From Acidobacteriota bacterium (GTDB lineage: Bacteria > Acidobacteriota > Terriglobia > Acidiferrales > UBA7541): a stretch of 64,000 bases of DNA. Both the position numbers and the translations under genes were made by a program. Below, piece after piece: positions 27,061-36,516 of the stretch (position 1 is its first letter; every line of letters begins with the position of its first letter). The DNA lies in NCBI GenBank assembly GCA_013289955.1, contig JABCYZ010000001.1, positions 124,001 to 188,000 on the forward strand, read 5' to 3'. The notes under the pieces are model-generated. The model was given only the letters and a program-made list of their open reading frames with translations, made no database searches and had not been told where the DNA came from.

Positions 27061-27560
27061 GTTTTGCTCGCTTTCGTTTTGTGATTGGTGAGGGAGACGG
27101 AAGACTCCGGGCCTACACCTTGAGTCTGTCCGGCCGGCTGGGGGTCGGCGGAACGGCTCGAGGTGAGACCCTCCGTATGACAAGCAATGTAGCAGTGATT
27201 TCGCGGCGGGTCCATTGCCTCCATCCCGCCCGCGAAAGTTTGTCCGATGGACTCGCTGCCATCCCTCGCAAAGGAGTACGGGGGAGGAGTGGACGAAGTA
27301 ACGGCGGGGGACCCACCCCCCCCGGTTTTTCTCTAAGCGCGGCTTCCAGAGGATTTCAAGTGCTGCGTTTTGTGACTGCGGGGCGTAGCTCCAGAAAAGC
27401 GCGACGAGGCGGAACTGGAGTGCCGGCCGGCGAAGTCATTTCCTGCTCTATAGGGAACACCATCGGGCTCAGCCAGGGAATCCCTGTCTGATCAAAGGAA
27501 TGAGCCCACCCTCAAAAGACGAGGGTGGGCTCCCGTTTCCTACGGCTCGTTGGCAAATGC
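27061..27560. other. Intergenic region, 500 bases
   Basis: No gene is supported here. The left part would hold the DinB-like gene promoter (minus strand). A G-rich run and a C-rich run at about 27300-27330 give several meaningless open frames. The right end holds the terminator hairpin listed at 27502-27532. Confidence 0.5.
27502..27532 (-). terminator. Hairpin terminator after the chloroperoxidase-type hydrolase
   Basis: A perfect 12-bp stem (GAGCCCACCCTC, 27502-27513, with its complement at 27521-27532) and a 7-base loop. It starts 28 bases beyond the stop of the minus-strand gene at 27561. On that strand the stem is followed by ATTCCTTT, a weak U-tract, so it may act as an intrinsic terminator or as an mRNA 3' end stabiliser. 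Confidence 0.65.
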
Positions 27561-28403
27561 TCAGGCTGAGGCGGCGGTGGCGCCTTTGAGGAAGGCTAGG
27601 AGATCGGCGTTGATCGTGTCGGCCTCGCTCGTGGGCATGCCGTGCGGGAAATTCTTGTAGGTTTTCAGTACGGCGCCCTTGATCAGTTTTGCGCTCTGCG
27701 GGCCGGAGGCGACGTAGGGAACGATTTGATCATCCTCGCTGTGCATGACCAGCGTGGGGACCGTGAACTTCTTGAGATCCTCGGTAAAGTCGGTCTGGGA
27801 AAAGGCCACGATGCCATCATAGTGGGCCTTGATGCCGCCCATCATGCCCTGGCGCCACCAATTTTGAATTGTGCCTTGGGAGGGTTTTGCGCCCGGGCGG
27901 TTATAGCCGTAGAAGGGCCCGGTTGGCAGATCCAGATAAAATTGCGCGCGGTTGGCAGCGAGGGTGGCCTGGAAGCCGTCGAAGACTTCCTTGGGCTGGC
28001 CAGAGGGATTCGCAGGGGTCTTCACCATGAGCGGTGGCACGGCGCTGATGAGGACGGCTCTAGAGACGCGGCTTTCGCCGTGGCGACCTATGTAACGTGT
28101 GACCTCGCCGCCGCCGGTCGAGTGGCCAACGTGAATGACATTCTTCAAATCAAGATGCGCGGTGAGCGCCGCGAGGTCATCGGCGTAGTGATCCATATCG
28201 TGGCCTGTGCCGGGTTGGCTCGAGCGTCCGTGGCCTCGGCGGTCATGGGCGATGACGCGATAGCCCCGATTCAAGAAAAACATCATCTGGTTGTCCCAGT
28301 CGTCGGCGGAGAGAGGCCAACCGTGAGAGAAAACGATGGGTTGGCCGGTCCCCCAGTCCTTGTAGAAAATTGTGACTCCGTCTTTGGTCGTGATGGTTGG
28401 CAT
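27561..28403 (-). CDS. Alpha/beta hydrolase, cofactor-free haloperoxidase type
   Basis: A 280-residue enzyme of the non-heme chloroperoxidase/arylesterase group. The nucleophile elbow GHSTGGG has Ser95; the acid lies in HSEDDQIVP (about 225) and the His in FPHGMP (about 253), completing the triad. The oxyanion segment [12 protein letters not shown] and the phrase [15 protein letters not shown] are typical of this group. It hydrolyses esters and can form peracids that oxidise halides in vitro; the natural substrate is unknown. Start ATG 28403 has a strong AAGGAG 7 bases upstream. Single gene with its own terminator. Confidence 0.92.
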   Translation of the reverse strand: MPTITTKDGVTIFYKDWGTGQPIVFSHGWPLSADDWDNQMMFFLNRGYRVIAHDRRGHGRSSQPGTGHDMDHYADDLAALTAHLDLKNVIHVGHSTGGGEVTRYIGRHGESRVSRAVLISAVPPLMVKTPANPSGQPKEVFDGFQATLAANRAQFYLDLPTGPFYGYNRPGAKPSQGTIQNWWRQGMMGGIKAHYDGIVAFSQTDFTEDLKKFTVPTLVMHSEDDQIVPYVASGPQSAKLIKGAVLKTYKNFPHGMPTSEADTINADLLAFLKGATAASA

Positions 28404-28735
28404 TGCGATTCTCCTTTTCCTAAGTTCTAGCTGCTTGCTGTGTTTCAAAGATTCTGGTCAGTTCGCGGGGGCACAGGCGGCGCATAACCTGGTTTGTCCA
28501 ACTGGCACAAGCGGGCAACAAGAATCGGAATACAAACGAGCGAGACTGGCCTGGCCGCGCGTCCCGGGACCTATCATCCATTGTGTTCGATGTTTGTGTC
28601 GACAATTCAGGTGTGCTTTTTTTTCTCTTTACCACGCCTGGGAGTTCAGACGGGTCAGGCGTGACCTGGATTCAGGCCGACAGCTGGGGGGCAGCTGCGC
28701 CGGAAGAACGGGTCATCGAGTACGGGAAAAAGACA
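28404..28735. other. Intergenic region, 332 bases
   Basis: No gene recognised. It must include the promoter of the hydrolase (minus). An 8-bp inverted repeat with a 15-base loop is present at 28633-28640 and 28656-28663, next to a T-rich run (about 28617-28630) that lies on the wrong side for a minus-strand terminator. Confidence 0.5.
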
Positions 28736-29926
28736 TCAGCGGCGGATGCGGCGCATCCAGTCGCCCCACCTGAGGCCGACACGGATCATGAGGATGGCGG
28801 CGGCCAGAGCCAGGAGCATGCGGAAGGCGAATTGTTGTGGCGTGGATTCGGTAGGGAACCAGGCGCTGCGCGCCCAGTGCGAGTTGGACGGAATGAAATA
28901 GGGAAGGTTGTTGGTGGCGAAGAACCAGTTGCGCGAACCCGCCGACATCAGAAAATTCGCAAAGGGCCACTGAACCGCCAGGAAACTTGCGAGAGACGCC
29001 GCGCCGAGGACTGCGGCTTGCGACCAGCCACTCCAGCCCGTGATGAGGCGGCGGAGGACATCGAAAACAAACGCGGGGACGATCAACAGGAGCGGGAAAT
29101 CCGGCGGGACGAGATGCGTGATGTTTTGGTAGACGGGGCCGAGTTTGGGCGCGGCCGGGACGAGCTCGAGAATCTGCATGAACGAGATATGCAGGAGTGT
29201 GTAGGCGCCGGTCATGATAGTTGCCGCCCAGCGATTTTCTGAGGCGCGCGAGACCGTGCCAAACCAGATTGGCGCGGCGAGCATGATGACGAGATAGAAC
29301 TTTGCGCCGTGCATGAAGAAGTGGAACGTGTCTTCCTGCATGATGCCGACAGTCATAGCCAGCAGAAAAACAAAACAGAAGAAGAGGACGCGCTCAAGGC
29401 GCGCGCGATATTCGCCGGTGGCGCGATTGACTTCGGCCAGGACCAGGACGAGCGTGCCGAAGCGGATGCCGGTCATGCCTAGGGCGAGCAGAATGTGCGG
29501 CGGGCTGAGGATCTTGACGTCGAGGCCGTAGGCGTTGTGCCACCAGTTGTCAAAAGGGGCGGAAGTGATCATGCCGACGGCGCCCCAGGCGCAGAGGAAG
29601 GCGCCCAGCGGGCCGCGGAATCCCCAGACGGAGACGGAGTTGGCGCGAAGAGGCGAATCCTTGCGGAAGGTGGTGTCGAGGATGAGATAGCCGCATCCGA
29701 GGCCGGCCAGGATGCCGCAAAGTTGGATGAGAAGATGCGCGGGAGTCCAGAAAGTGTCGCGGCCGACGCTTTCGTGCCAGGAAATGTCCCAAACGCCGCC
29801 GACTACGCTGCAGGCGACGGCGAGGACGTTAGACCAGATGTACCAGGGAATGGAAAGAGTTTTGGCGGCGGCGCGGTCGGCAGCGCGGGGCACCAGAGTT
29901 GCGGGAAGGGGGAGGGTGTCGGCCAT
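28736..29926 (-). CDS. Polytopic membrane protein of unknown function
   Basis: A 396-residue integral membrane protein with about ten predicted helices. I do not recognise a named family. Conserved-looking elements are WDISWHESVGRDTFWTPAHL (about residues 46-65), APFDNWWHNAYG, and PPHILLALGM, which place several His, Asp and Trp residues at helix ends, as in metal- or haem-binding membrane proteins. A Trp-rich loop near the C-terminus (WARSAWFPTESTPQQFAFRM) is predicted outside. It is flanked by non-coding gaps on both sides and appears monocistronic. Confidence 0.78.
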   Translation of the reverse strand: MADTLPLPATLVPRAADRAAAKTLSIPWYIWSNVLAVACSVVGGVWDISWHESVGRDTFWTPAHLLIQLCGILAGLGCGYLILDTTFRKDSPLRANSVSVWGFRGPLGAFLCAWGAVGMITSAPFDNWWHNAYGLDVKILSPPHILLALGMTGIRFGTLVLVLAEVNRATGEYRARLERVLFFCFVFLLAMTVGIMQEDTFHFFMHGAKFYLVIMLAAPIWFGTVSRASENRWAATIMTGAYTLLHISFMQILELVPAAPKLGPVYQNITHLVPPDFPLLLIVPAFVFDVLRRLITGWSGWSQAAVLGAASLASFLAVQWPFANFLMSAGSRNWFFATNNLPYFIPSNSHWARSAWFPTESTPQQFAFRMLLALAAAILMIRVGLRWGDWMRRIRR

Positions 29927-30091
29927 CAGTGTGCGCTCCGGAGATTGATCGAGGCGGGGTTTGCTTTCTGTGAGCCCGCAGATAACGGTCTACGGAGGTT
30001 AGTTTACATTGGGGCCCCGTTTGCGGGAATGAATTTGTGCTCTTCAGTGGAAGGGGCCGGAGCAAGCCCGCCCCTTTAGGGGTTGCAGCAG

Positions 30092-31450
30092 TTAGTTGAA
30101 GCGCGTGGTGCGCCAGAGAGCGAGGCCGCAGGCCAGCAGAAGAATTAGCATGGCGGCAGTGAGTGCGACGAGGGCAGGCCAGTTGAGGGCCAGGTTCGGC
30201 GCACGGGCAAGTAGGGCTAGCGTGATGAAGATTGTGGTGGCAGCGCTGACCAGGAGATAGTCCAGCCACGATCTTGAGGATTGCGGCGCGGGCCTCGTGC
30301 TCGGATCGTTCACGTCGCTGATGCTGCCCGCGCTGTTCCGCGCAGGGATGGCATCGCGGCCGGAGAGAGCGGCCCGGACATAGGCGGTGTCGACTTTGTA
30401 GCGTTGGCCTTCGCGGTCGGCGGCTTGCTTCCAGCGGGCGTGCTCCTTGGCGTTGACGCTGGAGAGGGCGATGGCTCCGGCGCCTGCGGCCATCAGGAGC
30501 GAGCCGCCGATGACTTGTGCGTAGAGTGATGGGTTGAGGCCGCGGAGTTCGCCGAAGACCAGGATGCCCCAGAGTAAACCCCAGAGTTGATTCGTGTTGG
30601 AGAGCGGGATGCCGCGGCTGATGCCGATGTATTTTGCGGCGTACTGCTGAAAGAGATCGCCGATGACCCAGACGAAGCCGCCTAGCATGAGCCAGAAGAG
30701 GACAGGCTTGGCGAGTTCGAGCTGATGGATGAGAGCGTCAGAGCCGCCGCCGTACGCGACGGCGAGCGTGAGCATCATACCGAGTTCGCCGATAGTGAAG
30801 AAGGCAAGAAAGGAAAGAGGATTCATTCCGGTCAGGTAGGCTTTGCGGTAGGGGACGTACATCGTGCCCCAGAGCACGCCGGCGGCGAGAGCGGCTGCGA
30901 TCCCGCGGAACGGATGGGCGGCCGGGCTTTGTAGGGAAGAGGCCATGGCGAGGAGCGTGGCGCCGGCGAACATCAGTAGCGCACCGCCGAGGACAGCGAG
31001 CCAGCGGAGTTTTCCGGCGTCGCGGAGTTCGTTGAAAAGAAGATAGCCCCAGAAGATTCCGAGGAGGCTGTTGATGTTCCAGAGGGGGAAGGCGATGCTG
31101 AGGCCGATGTCGCGGATGGCGAAAATGGTGAGAGTGTTGGCGACCGCCCAGAGGCATCCGGCAAGGATGCCCCAGACGATCAGATGAGGGGCTTGGCGAA
31201 TGTCGAGGCGCATTTGCCCTGTGCCGCGGATCAGGGCCGGGAGACTCCAGCGAGCGAGGAAAACGCCGACAACCATCAGGAGCGAAACCACGAGAGGCGA
31301 GACGCCGAGTTTTACCAATTTTGTAGGCGCTTCCGCGGCTCCTAGCCAAGCGCCCGCGCCGAAGCCAGAGAGAATTCCGACGAGTTGCAACTTGCCGAGG
31401 CGCGCGGTCTCGACAGATGGCGAGAGTATTTTTGTGTCAAAGGATTCCAT
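30092..31450 (-). CDS. DMT-superfamily sugar permease (GRP/RhaT-like)
   Basis: A 452-residue membrane protein. The first 330 residues form ten helices with the inverted repeat of drug/metabolite transporters and the phrase PLWNINSLLGIFWGYLLFNE, repeated in the second half as PLSNTNQLWGLLWGILVFGE, characteristic of glucose/ribose (GRP) and rhamnose porters. A hydrophilic segment of about 60 residues and two additional helices follow, which are not part of the basic fold. The start ATG 31450 lies 8 bases after a 41-residue membrane peptide gene, and the two probably form one unit. Substrate is likely a sugar, not proven. Confidence 0.85.
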   Translation of the reverse strand: MESFDTKILSPSVETARLGKLQLVGILSGFGAGAWLGAAEAPTKLVKLGVSPLVVSLLMVVGVFLARWSLPALIRGTGQMRLDIRQAPHLIVWGILAGCLWAVANTLTIFAIRDIGLSIAFPLWNINSLLGIFWGYLLFNELRDAGKLRWLAVLGGALLMFAGATLLAMASSLQSPAAHPFRGIAAALAAGVLWGTMYVPYRKAYLTGMNPLSFLAFFTIGELGMMLTLAVAYGGGSDALIHQLELAKPVLFWLMLGGFVWVIGDLFQQYAAKYIGISRGIPLSNTNQLWGLLWGILVFGELRGLNPSLYAQVIGGSLLMAAGAGAIALSSVNAKEHARWKQAADREGQRYKVDTAYVRAALSGRDAIPARNSAGSISDVNDPSTRPAPQSSRSWLDYLLVSAATTIFITLALLARAPNLALNWPALVALTAAMLILLLACGLALWRTTRFN

Positions 31451-31458
31451 CCGGGAGT

Positions 31459-31584
31459 TCAGCGGATCCATTGCAGCACGAGCAGCCCAGCGACGAGGAC
31501 GATCGCCGGCACCCAGAAGTGCGCGTCGGTCAGAATGATTGTCCAAACGCCAGCGGATTTTTGGGCCTGACTTTTCTCAGCCAT
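31459..31584 (-). CDS. 41-residue single-span membrane peptide next to sugar permease
   Basis: A short gene with a strong ribosome binding site (GGAGG 8 bases before ATG 31584). The peptide has a short polar N-terminus, AEKSQAQKSAG, then a hydrophobic segment VWTIILTDAHFWVPAIVLVA and ends GLLVLQWIR. The stop is 8 bases before the start of the permease gene, so it is almost certainly cotranslated with it. It may stabilise or assist the permease, by analogy with small subunits of other transporters; this is inference from layout only. Confidence 0.68.
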   Translation of the reverse strand: MAEKSQAQKSAGVWTIILTDAHFWVPAIVLVAGLLVLQWIR

Positions 31585-31771
31585 GGGCTTGCCTCCGAGT
31601 GGATCGAACACCAGAGATGATATTGGGTCCAGATGAGCGCATTTGTCGGACACTGTCTTACCACAATTCAGGGGCATCGGATGAAACTCAGCGGTTGGTT
31701 TCTTCTGGAGCGGTGTGGCTGTAAGATTGTGCGGGATTTGAAGGTTCGTGGAGGCGTGGGAGGAAACCGAA

Positions 31772-34700
31772 ATGCTGCGATGGGCCGCAAGCGTGCTGGC
31801 GCTATGGATGACAAGCGTTTGTTTGGCGGACGAGAATCCGCCGCTGTTGTTGCATCACCCGACGATTAGCACGACGCAAATTGTTTTCGTGTATGCAGGG
31901 GATTTGTGGAGCGCGCCGCGCTCTGGCGGCGTGGCGCAGCGGCTCACGGCGGGAGCGGGGACCGCGTCGCTGCCGGTTTTCTCGCCGGACGGGAGCCAGA
32001 TCGCGTTTACGGGAGACTACGACGGAAACGAGGACGTTTACGTGATTCCCGCGAGCGGCGGTACGCCGCGCAGGCTCACCTATCATCCAGCGGCAGACGA
32101 AGTGATCGGCTGGACGCGCGACGGAAACTCGGTGCTGTTTTCTTCGACGCGCAGCAGTTACTCGCGTGCCCGGCGGCTATTTACGGTTTCACGCGACGGC
32201 GGATTTCCTGCGGAGCTGCCGCTGCCGATCGCCGTCGAAGGTTCCTACTCGCCCGACGGCAGGGAGCTGGCTTACGTCCCTCTGGACCACGCATTTGAAA
32301 TTTGGAAGCGATATCGCGGCGGACAAACCTCGCCGGTATGGATTGCGCGGCTGTCGGATTCGAGCGTGACGCCGATACCGCGGGAGAATTCAAACGACTT
32401 CAATCCCATCTGGGTGGACCAGCGCGTGTTTTTTCTCTCCGATCGCAGCGGGGTGATGTCGCTGTTCAGCTATGACACAAAGACGAAGAGCGTGAAAGTG
32501 GCGCTGAAGAACGATGGGCTCGATTTTAAGTATGCGAGCGCGGGACCGGATGCCATTGCGATCGAGCAGTTTGGAGCGATCTGGCTTTATGACCTGAAGA
32601 GCGGAACGGCACACAAAGTGGACATTCAGATTGCCGGCGACCTGCCCCAACTGCGGCCGCGTTATGAAAATGTGGCTAATCGGATTCGCAACGCCGACAT
32701 TTCGCCGACGGGACTGAGGGCTGTCTTCGAAGCGCGCGGTGAAATTCTCACCGTCCCTGCGGAGAAAGGCGACATCCGCAATCTGACAAACACGCCTGGA
32801 GCGGATGAGCGATATCCAGCGTGGTCTCCGGACGGGAAGAGCATCGCGTATTTCTCCGATGAGTCGGGTGAAGAGGCCCTGCACATCAAGAATCAGAATG
32901 GACAGGGAGAAGCGCAAAAGATCGACTTGGGAACGCCGGGGTCGTTCTTCTTTTTCCCGACGTGGTCGCCGGACAGCAAGAAGATTGCTTATACGGACAA
33001 GCGGTTGAACCTTTGGTATGTGGACCTCGAAAAGAAAACGCCCGTGAAGGTTTCCCGTGACCGGTTCACGGGGCCGGAGCAAATTTTTAAGGCGGCGTGG
33101 TCGCCGGACAGCAAATGGCTGGCGTACACGCAGCAGGAAGTGAGCCACATGCGATCGGTCTTTCTGTACTCGCTCGAAACGGGGAAGAACGAGCGAGTGA
33201 CGGACGCAATGAGCGACTCGGTCTCGCCGGTCTTTGATCGGAGCGGAAAGTATCTTTATTTTCTATCCAGCACGGATGCCGGGCCGCTCATGGATGGCTC
33301 GATGCTGAGTTTCGACCGGCCCGTGACCAACAGCGCTTATATCGTTGTGCTGCGCAAGGATCTGCCATCGCCGCTCGCACCCTTGAGCGATGAGGAAGGC
33401 GAGGCAAAGCCGGAGGCCGCAAAGACGGAAGCGGGGAAAGCGGGCGGTGCGGAAAAAGAGAAAGAGAAGCCGGCCCCGGTCGTGAAAGTTGATTTTGAAA
33501 AAATCAGCCAGCGCATTTTGGCATTGCCGATTCCGGCGAGGAACTATACCGAACTGAAGCCCGGCAAAGAAGGCGTGCTCTTCCTGCTCGAAGGCCCGCC
33601 CGTCGAGCCGTTGAATGGCCAGGCTACCCTCACGGCGCATCGTTTCGAACTGAAGACGCGCCGGACCGACAAATTGCTGGACAACATCCTGGACCTCCAT
33701 GTGTCGGCGGATGGCGAAAAGCTGCTTTACCGTCATGCCAGCCCTCCACAGCCCGGAGGATCGCCGCCGGCACAGGTCTGGGCGGTTGCGCCGCTTCCGC
33801 CTGCGCCCATGCCGGGAGCGCCCGGAGCCGGCAGCTCTTCCGGCGGCGCGCTCTCCGGAGCGAAGACGCTGAATCTTTCCGCGATGGATGTGCGTATCGA
33901 GCCAGCGATGGAATGGAAAGAGATGTACCACGAAGCTTTCCGGATCGAGCGCGATTTCTTTTACGAACCCGGATTTCACGGTCTGGATTTGGCGGCTACG
34001 GAAAAGAAGTTCGCGGCGTACCTGCCGGGAGTCGGTTCACGCGACGATTTGAACTACATCTTCAAGGAGACAATGGGCGAGCTCACGGTCGGCCATCTCT
34101 TTGTGCGCGGCGGCGAGGGGCCGGAGATGAAGCGCATCCCCGTTGGGCTTCTTGGCGCGGACTACAAAATCGAAAATGGCCGGTACCGGTTTTCGCGCGT
34201 TTATGATGGCGAAAATTGGAATCCGCAATTGCACGCGCCGCTGACGCAGCCGGGCATAAACGTCGTGGAAGGAGAATACTTGCTGGCCGTCAACGGCCAT
34301 GAAGTGCGCGGCAGCGACGACGTCTACAGCTTTTTCGAAGAGACGGCAGGAAAGTCCGTGCTGCTGCGCGTGGGGCCAAACGCCGATGGCAGCGGCTCCC
34401 GCGAAGTGAGCGTCGTGCCCATCGAAAACGAGCAGGGGCTGCGCAATCTGGCGTGGGTCGAAGGCAACCGGCGCAAAGTGGAGGAACTCAGCGGCGGCAA
34501 GCTGGCCTACATCTATCTGCCGGACACGGCGAGCGGCGGCTACACATTTTTCAACCGTTATTTCTTTTCGCAGGCAGGGAAGGCGGGGGCGGTCGTCGAC
34601 GAACGCTTCAACGCCGGAGGATCGAACACGGACTACATTCTGGACTATCTGCGACGGACGCTGATGAATTACCGCACCACGCGCGACGGCGAAGACATGA

Positions 34701-35137
34701 CCACGCCGGTGAGCCTCATTGAGGGGCCGAAGGCCATGATCATCAACGAATACGCGGGGTCGGGCGGCGACGCCATGCCGTGGCATTTCCGGCAGGCGAA
34801 GATTGGAGTGCTGGTCGGCAAGCGGACCTGGGGCGGGTTGGTGGGATTTTCCGGGCCGCAGGAGTCTTTGATGGATGGCGGCATCGTTACCACGCCGAGC
34901 CGCGGCTTTTGGACGCCGAACAACGACTGGGAAGTGGAAAATCATGGCGTTGCGCCCGACGTGGAGGTCGAACAGGACCCCAAGGCAATGCGCGAAGGAC
35001 GCGATCCACAACTGGAGAGAGCGGTTGCCCTGCTGCTTGCGGATTTGGAAAAGAACCCGCTACCGAAGCACAAGAAGCCGCCTTATCCGAATTACCATAA
35101 CAACGGCGGAGCAACGGCCGGGCATCCCGGCAACTAG
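31772..35137 (+). CDS. Tricorn-protease-like protein (S41 core), secreted
   Basis: A 1121-residue protein with a signal peptide (LRWAASVLALWMTSVCLA). Residues about 30-640 hold two beta-propeller domains with many WD40/TolB-like blades (FSPDGSQIAFTGDYDGNEDV). After a Lys/Glu/Pro linker comes a PDZ domain (about 800-890) and a C-terminal S41 protease core with the nucleophile Ser997 in AGSGGDAMP. Tricorn degrades oligopeptides to small fragments after upstream proteases; a secreted version would use environmental peptides. Start ATG 31772 has GGAGG 8 bases upstream and puts the signal at the N-terminus. Length is close to archaeal Tricorn (about 1070). Confidence 0.9.
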   Translation: MLRWAASVLALWMTSVCLADENPPLLLHHPTISTTQIVFVYAGDLWSAPRSGGVAQRLTAGAGTASLPVFSPDGSQIAFTGDYDGNEDVYVIPASGGTPRRLTYHPAADEVIGWTRDGNSVLFSSTRSSYSRARRLFTVSRDGGFPAELPLPIAVEGSYSPDGRELAYVPLDHAFEIWKRYRGGQTSPVWIARLSDSSVTPIPRENSNDFNPIWVDQRVFFLSDRSGVMSLFSYDTKTKSVKVALKNDGLDFKYASAGPDAIAIEQFGAIWLYDLKSGTAHKVDIQIAGDLPQLRPRYENVANRIRNADISPTGLRAVFEARGEILTVPAEKGDIRNLTNTPGADERYPAWSPDGKSIAYFSDESGEEALHIKNQNGQGEAQKIDLGTPGSFFFFPTWSPDSKKIAYTDKRLNLWYVDLEKKTPVKVSRDRFTGPEQIFKAAWSPDSKWLAYTQQEVSHMRSVFLYSLETGKNERVTDAMSDSVSPVFDRSGKYLYFLSSTDAGPLMDGSMLSFDRPVTNSAYIVVLRKDLPSPLAPLSDEEGEAKPEAAKTEAGKAGGAEKEKEKPAPVVKVDFEKISQRILALPIPARNYTELKPGKEGVLFLLEGPPVEPLNGQATLTAHRFELKTRRTDKLLDNILDLHVSADGEKLLYRHASPPQPGGSPPAQVWAVAPLPPAPMPGAPGAGSSSGGALSGAKTLNLSAMDVRIEPAMEWKEMYHEAFRIERDFFYEPGFHGLDLAATEKKFAAYLPGVGSRDDLNYIFKETMGELTVGHLFVRGGEGPEMKRIPVGLLGADYKIENGRYRFSRVYDGENWNPQLHAPLTQPGINVVEGEYLLAVNGHEVRGSDDVYSFFEETAGKSVLLRVGPNADGSGSREVSVVPIENEQGLRNLAWVEGNRRKVEELSGGKLAYIYLPDTASGGYTFFNRYFFSQAGKAGAVVDERFNAGGSNTDYILDYLRRTLMNYRTTRDGEDMTTPVSLIEGPKAMIINEYAGSGGDAMPWHFRQAKIGVLVGKRTWGGLVGFSGPQESLMDGGIVTTPSRGFWTPNNDWEVENHGVAPDVEVEQDPKAMREGRDPQLERAVALLLADLEKNPLPKHKKPPYPNYHNNGGATAGHPGN

Positions 35138-35264
35138 CGCGGTGGAGCGTTTCTAGGCTCTGGGCAAGGAAGCCCCACGCCTACAAACGACGAAATTGGT
35201 CATCTGACGCGAGCTGAAACTTTCCGTATTCCCGTGGCGTAGAACCAGGCAAGGAGCAGTATTG

Positions 35265-36500
35265 ATGAAGAGGCGAGTGCCCCTCAGAGAACCGGTCGGC
35301 GTCGCGCTCGAGACGCTGCGCGCGCACAAGATGCGTTCCTTTCTTATGCTGTTGGGAATCATTTTGTCCGTCGCCACATTGATTGTGGTCATCGCGCTGA
35401 TTTCGGGGGTCAATCTGTACATCGCTAACAAGGTCGCCAATCTCGGTTCGAACGCCTTTACGGTGATGCGCTATCCGATCATCACGGAGATGGAAGAGCT
35501 CGTTAAAGCGATGCGCCGGAACAGGCTGGTCACCTGGGATGACTATGAATCTCTACGCGACAATCTGAAGCTGCCGCAGCGCGTGGGAGCCGAAGTCTGG
35601 ACTTCCGGAAAGTCCCGAGTCGGCTCACTCACCATTCAGGACACCAGCATTCGCGGGGTCTCCGCGAGCATGGCTGACATCGACGCGCAGGAAATGACCG
35701 ACGGGCGGTACATCACCGAGGCGGATGAAAACAGCCGGGCGATGGTAGCCATGATCGGCGCCGACTTGGCCACCAAGCTTTTTCCGAGCCTGGACCCGGT
35801 CGGGCACGAAGTGGTGCTGGATAACCGGCCGTTCATCGTGGTTGGCGTCGCCAAACCGATCGGCACTGTTCTCGGGCAATCGCGGGATAACTTCGCGTAT
35901 ATTCCGGTGGAGACGTATATCAAGATTTACGGAGCGTACGACGGAATCTGGATCAACGTACAAGCGCGCGGAGCGGAGTGGATGGAGCGAACGCAGGATG
36001 AAACGCGCGTGCTGATGCGCGCTCGGCGCCACCTGACGCCCAACGAAACCGATTCCTTTGGGATTCTCGACTCCGCGACGCTGATGAAATTGTGGAATCA
36101 GCTCACCGGCGTGATTGCGATGGCCATGGTTGGAGTGGTTTCCGTTTTTCTGGTGATCGGCGGAGTTGTGATCATGAATGTGATGCTGGCCACGGTCACA
36201 GAACGCACGCGGGAGATTGGGATCCGCAAGGCGCTTGGAGCGAGCCGCCGCGACATTCTGTTGCAGTTTTTGGTCGAAGCGTGTGTGATGTCGGCCATGG
36301 GCGGAGCCATCGGCGTGACCTTGGCGTACGGGATTTGCCTGCTCGCGAAAGCCACGACTTCGATTCCCATGCACGTGCCGATCTCGGCTGTCCTCATAGC
36401 GGAGCTTATCTCCGCGGCGGTGGGAATTTTCTTTGGTGTGTATCCAGCGCGAAAAGCGGCGATGCTCGAGCCGATTGAAGCGCTGCGGACAGAGATCTAG
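35265..36500 (+). CDS. FtsX/MacB-type ABC permease 1
   Basis: A 411-residue permease: an N-terminal amphipathic segment and first membrane helix (SFLMLLGIILSVATLIVVIA), a large periplasmic MacB-like domain (about 50-280), then three C-terminal helices with the phrase TERTREIGIRKALGASRRDI, the cytoplasmic coupling motif that meets the ATPase. AAGGAG 8 bases before ATG 35265 fixes the start. It is followed after 16 bases by a second permease of the same type, but no ATPase gene is nearby, so the partner must be encoded elsewhere. By family it acts in mechanotransmission or lipid/peptide export rather than classical transport. Confidence 0.88.
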   Translation: MKRRVPLREPVGVALETLRAHKMRSFLMLLGIILSVATLIVVIALISGVNLYIANKVANLGSNAFTVMRYPIITEMEELVKAMRRNRLVTWDDYESLRDNLKLPQRVGAEVWTSGKSRVGSLTIQDTSIRGVSASMADIDAQEMTDGRYITEADENSRAMVAMIGADLATKLFPSLDPVGHEVVLDNRPFIVVGVAKPIGTVLGQSRDNFAYIPVETYIKIYGAYDGIWINVQARGAEWMERTQDETRVLMRARRHLTPNETDSFGILDSATLMKLWNQLTGVIAMAMVGVVSVFLVIGGVVIMNVMLATVTERTREIGIRKALGASRRDILLQFLVEACVMSAMGGAIGVTLAYGICLLAKATTSIPMHVPISAVLIAELISAAVGIFFGVYPARKAAMLEPIEALRTEI

Positions 36501-36516
36501 GCGCGGGTAAACCAGA

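Noticed and set aside
27081..27491. 136-codon plus-strand frame in the gap beside the DinB-like gene
   Set aside because: Low-complexity Gly/Arg/Pro composition from G- and C-runs, no ribosome binding site, no motif.
28633..28663. Inverted repeat as terminator for the 28736-29926 gene
   Set aside because: On the minus strand it is followed by an A-run, not a T-run, so it does not fit an intrinsic terminator for that gene.
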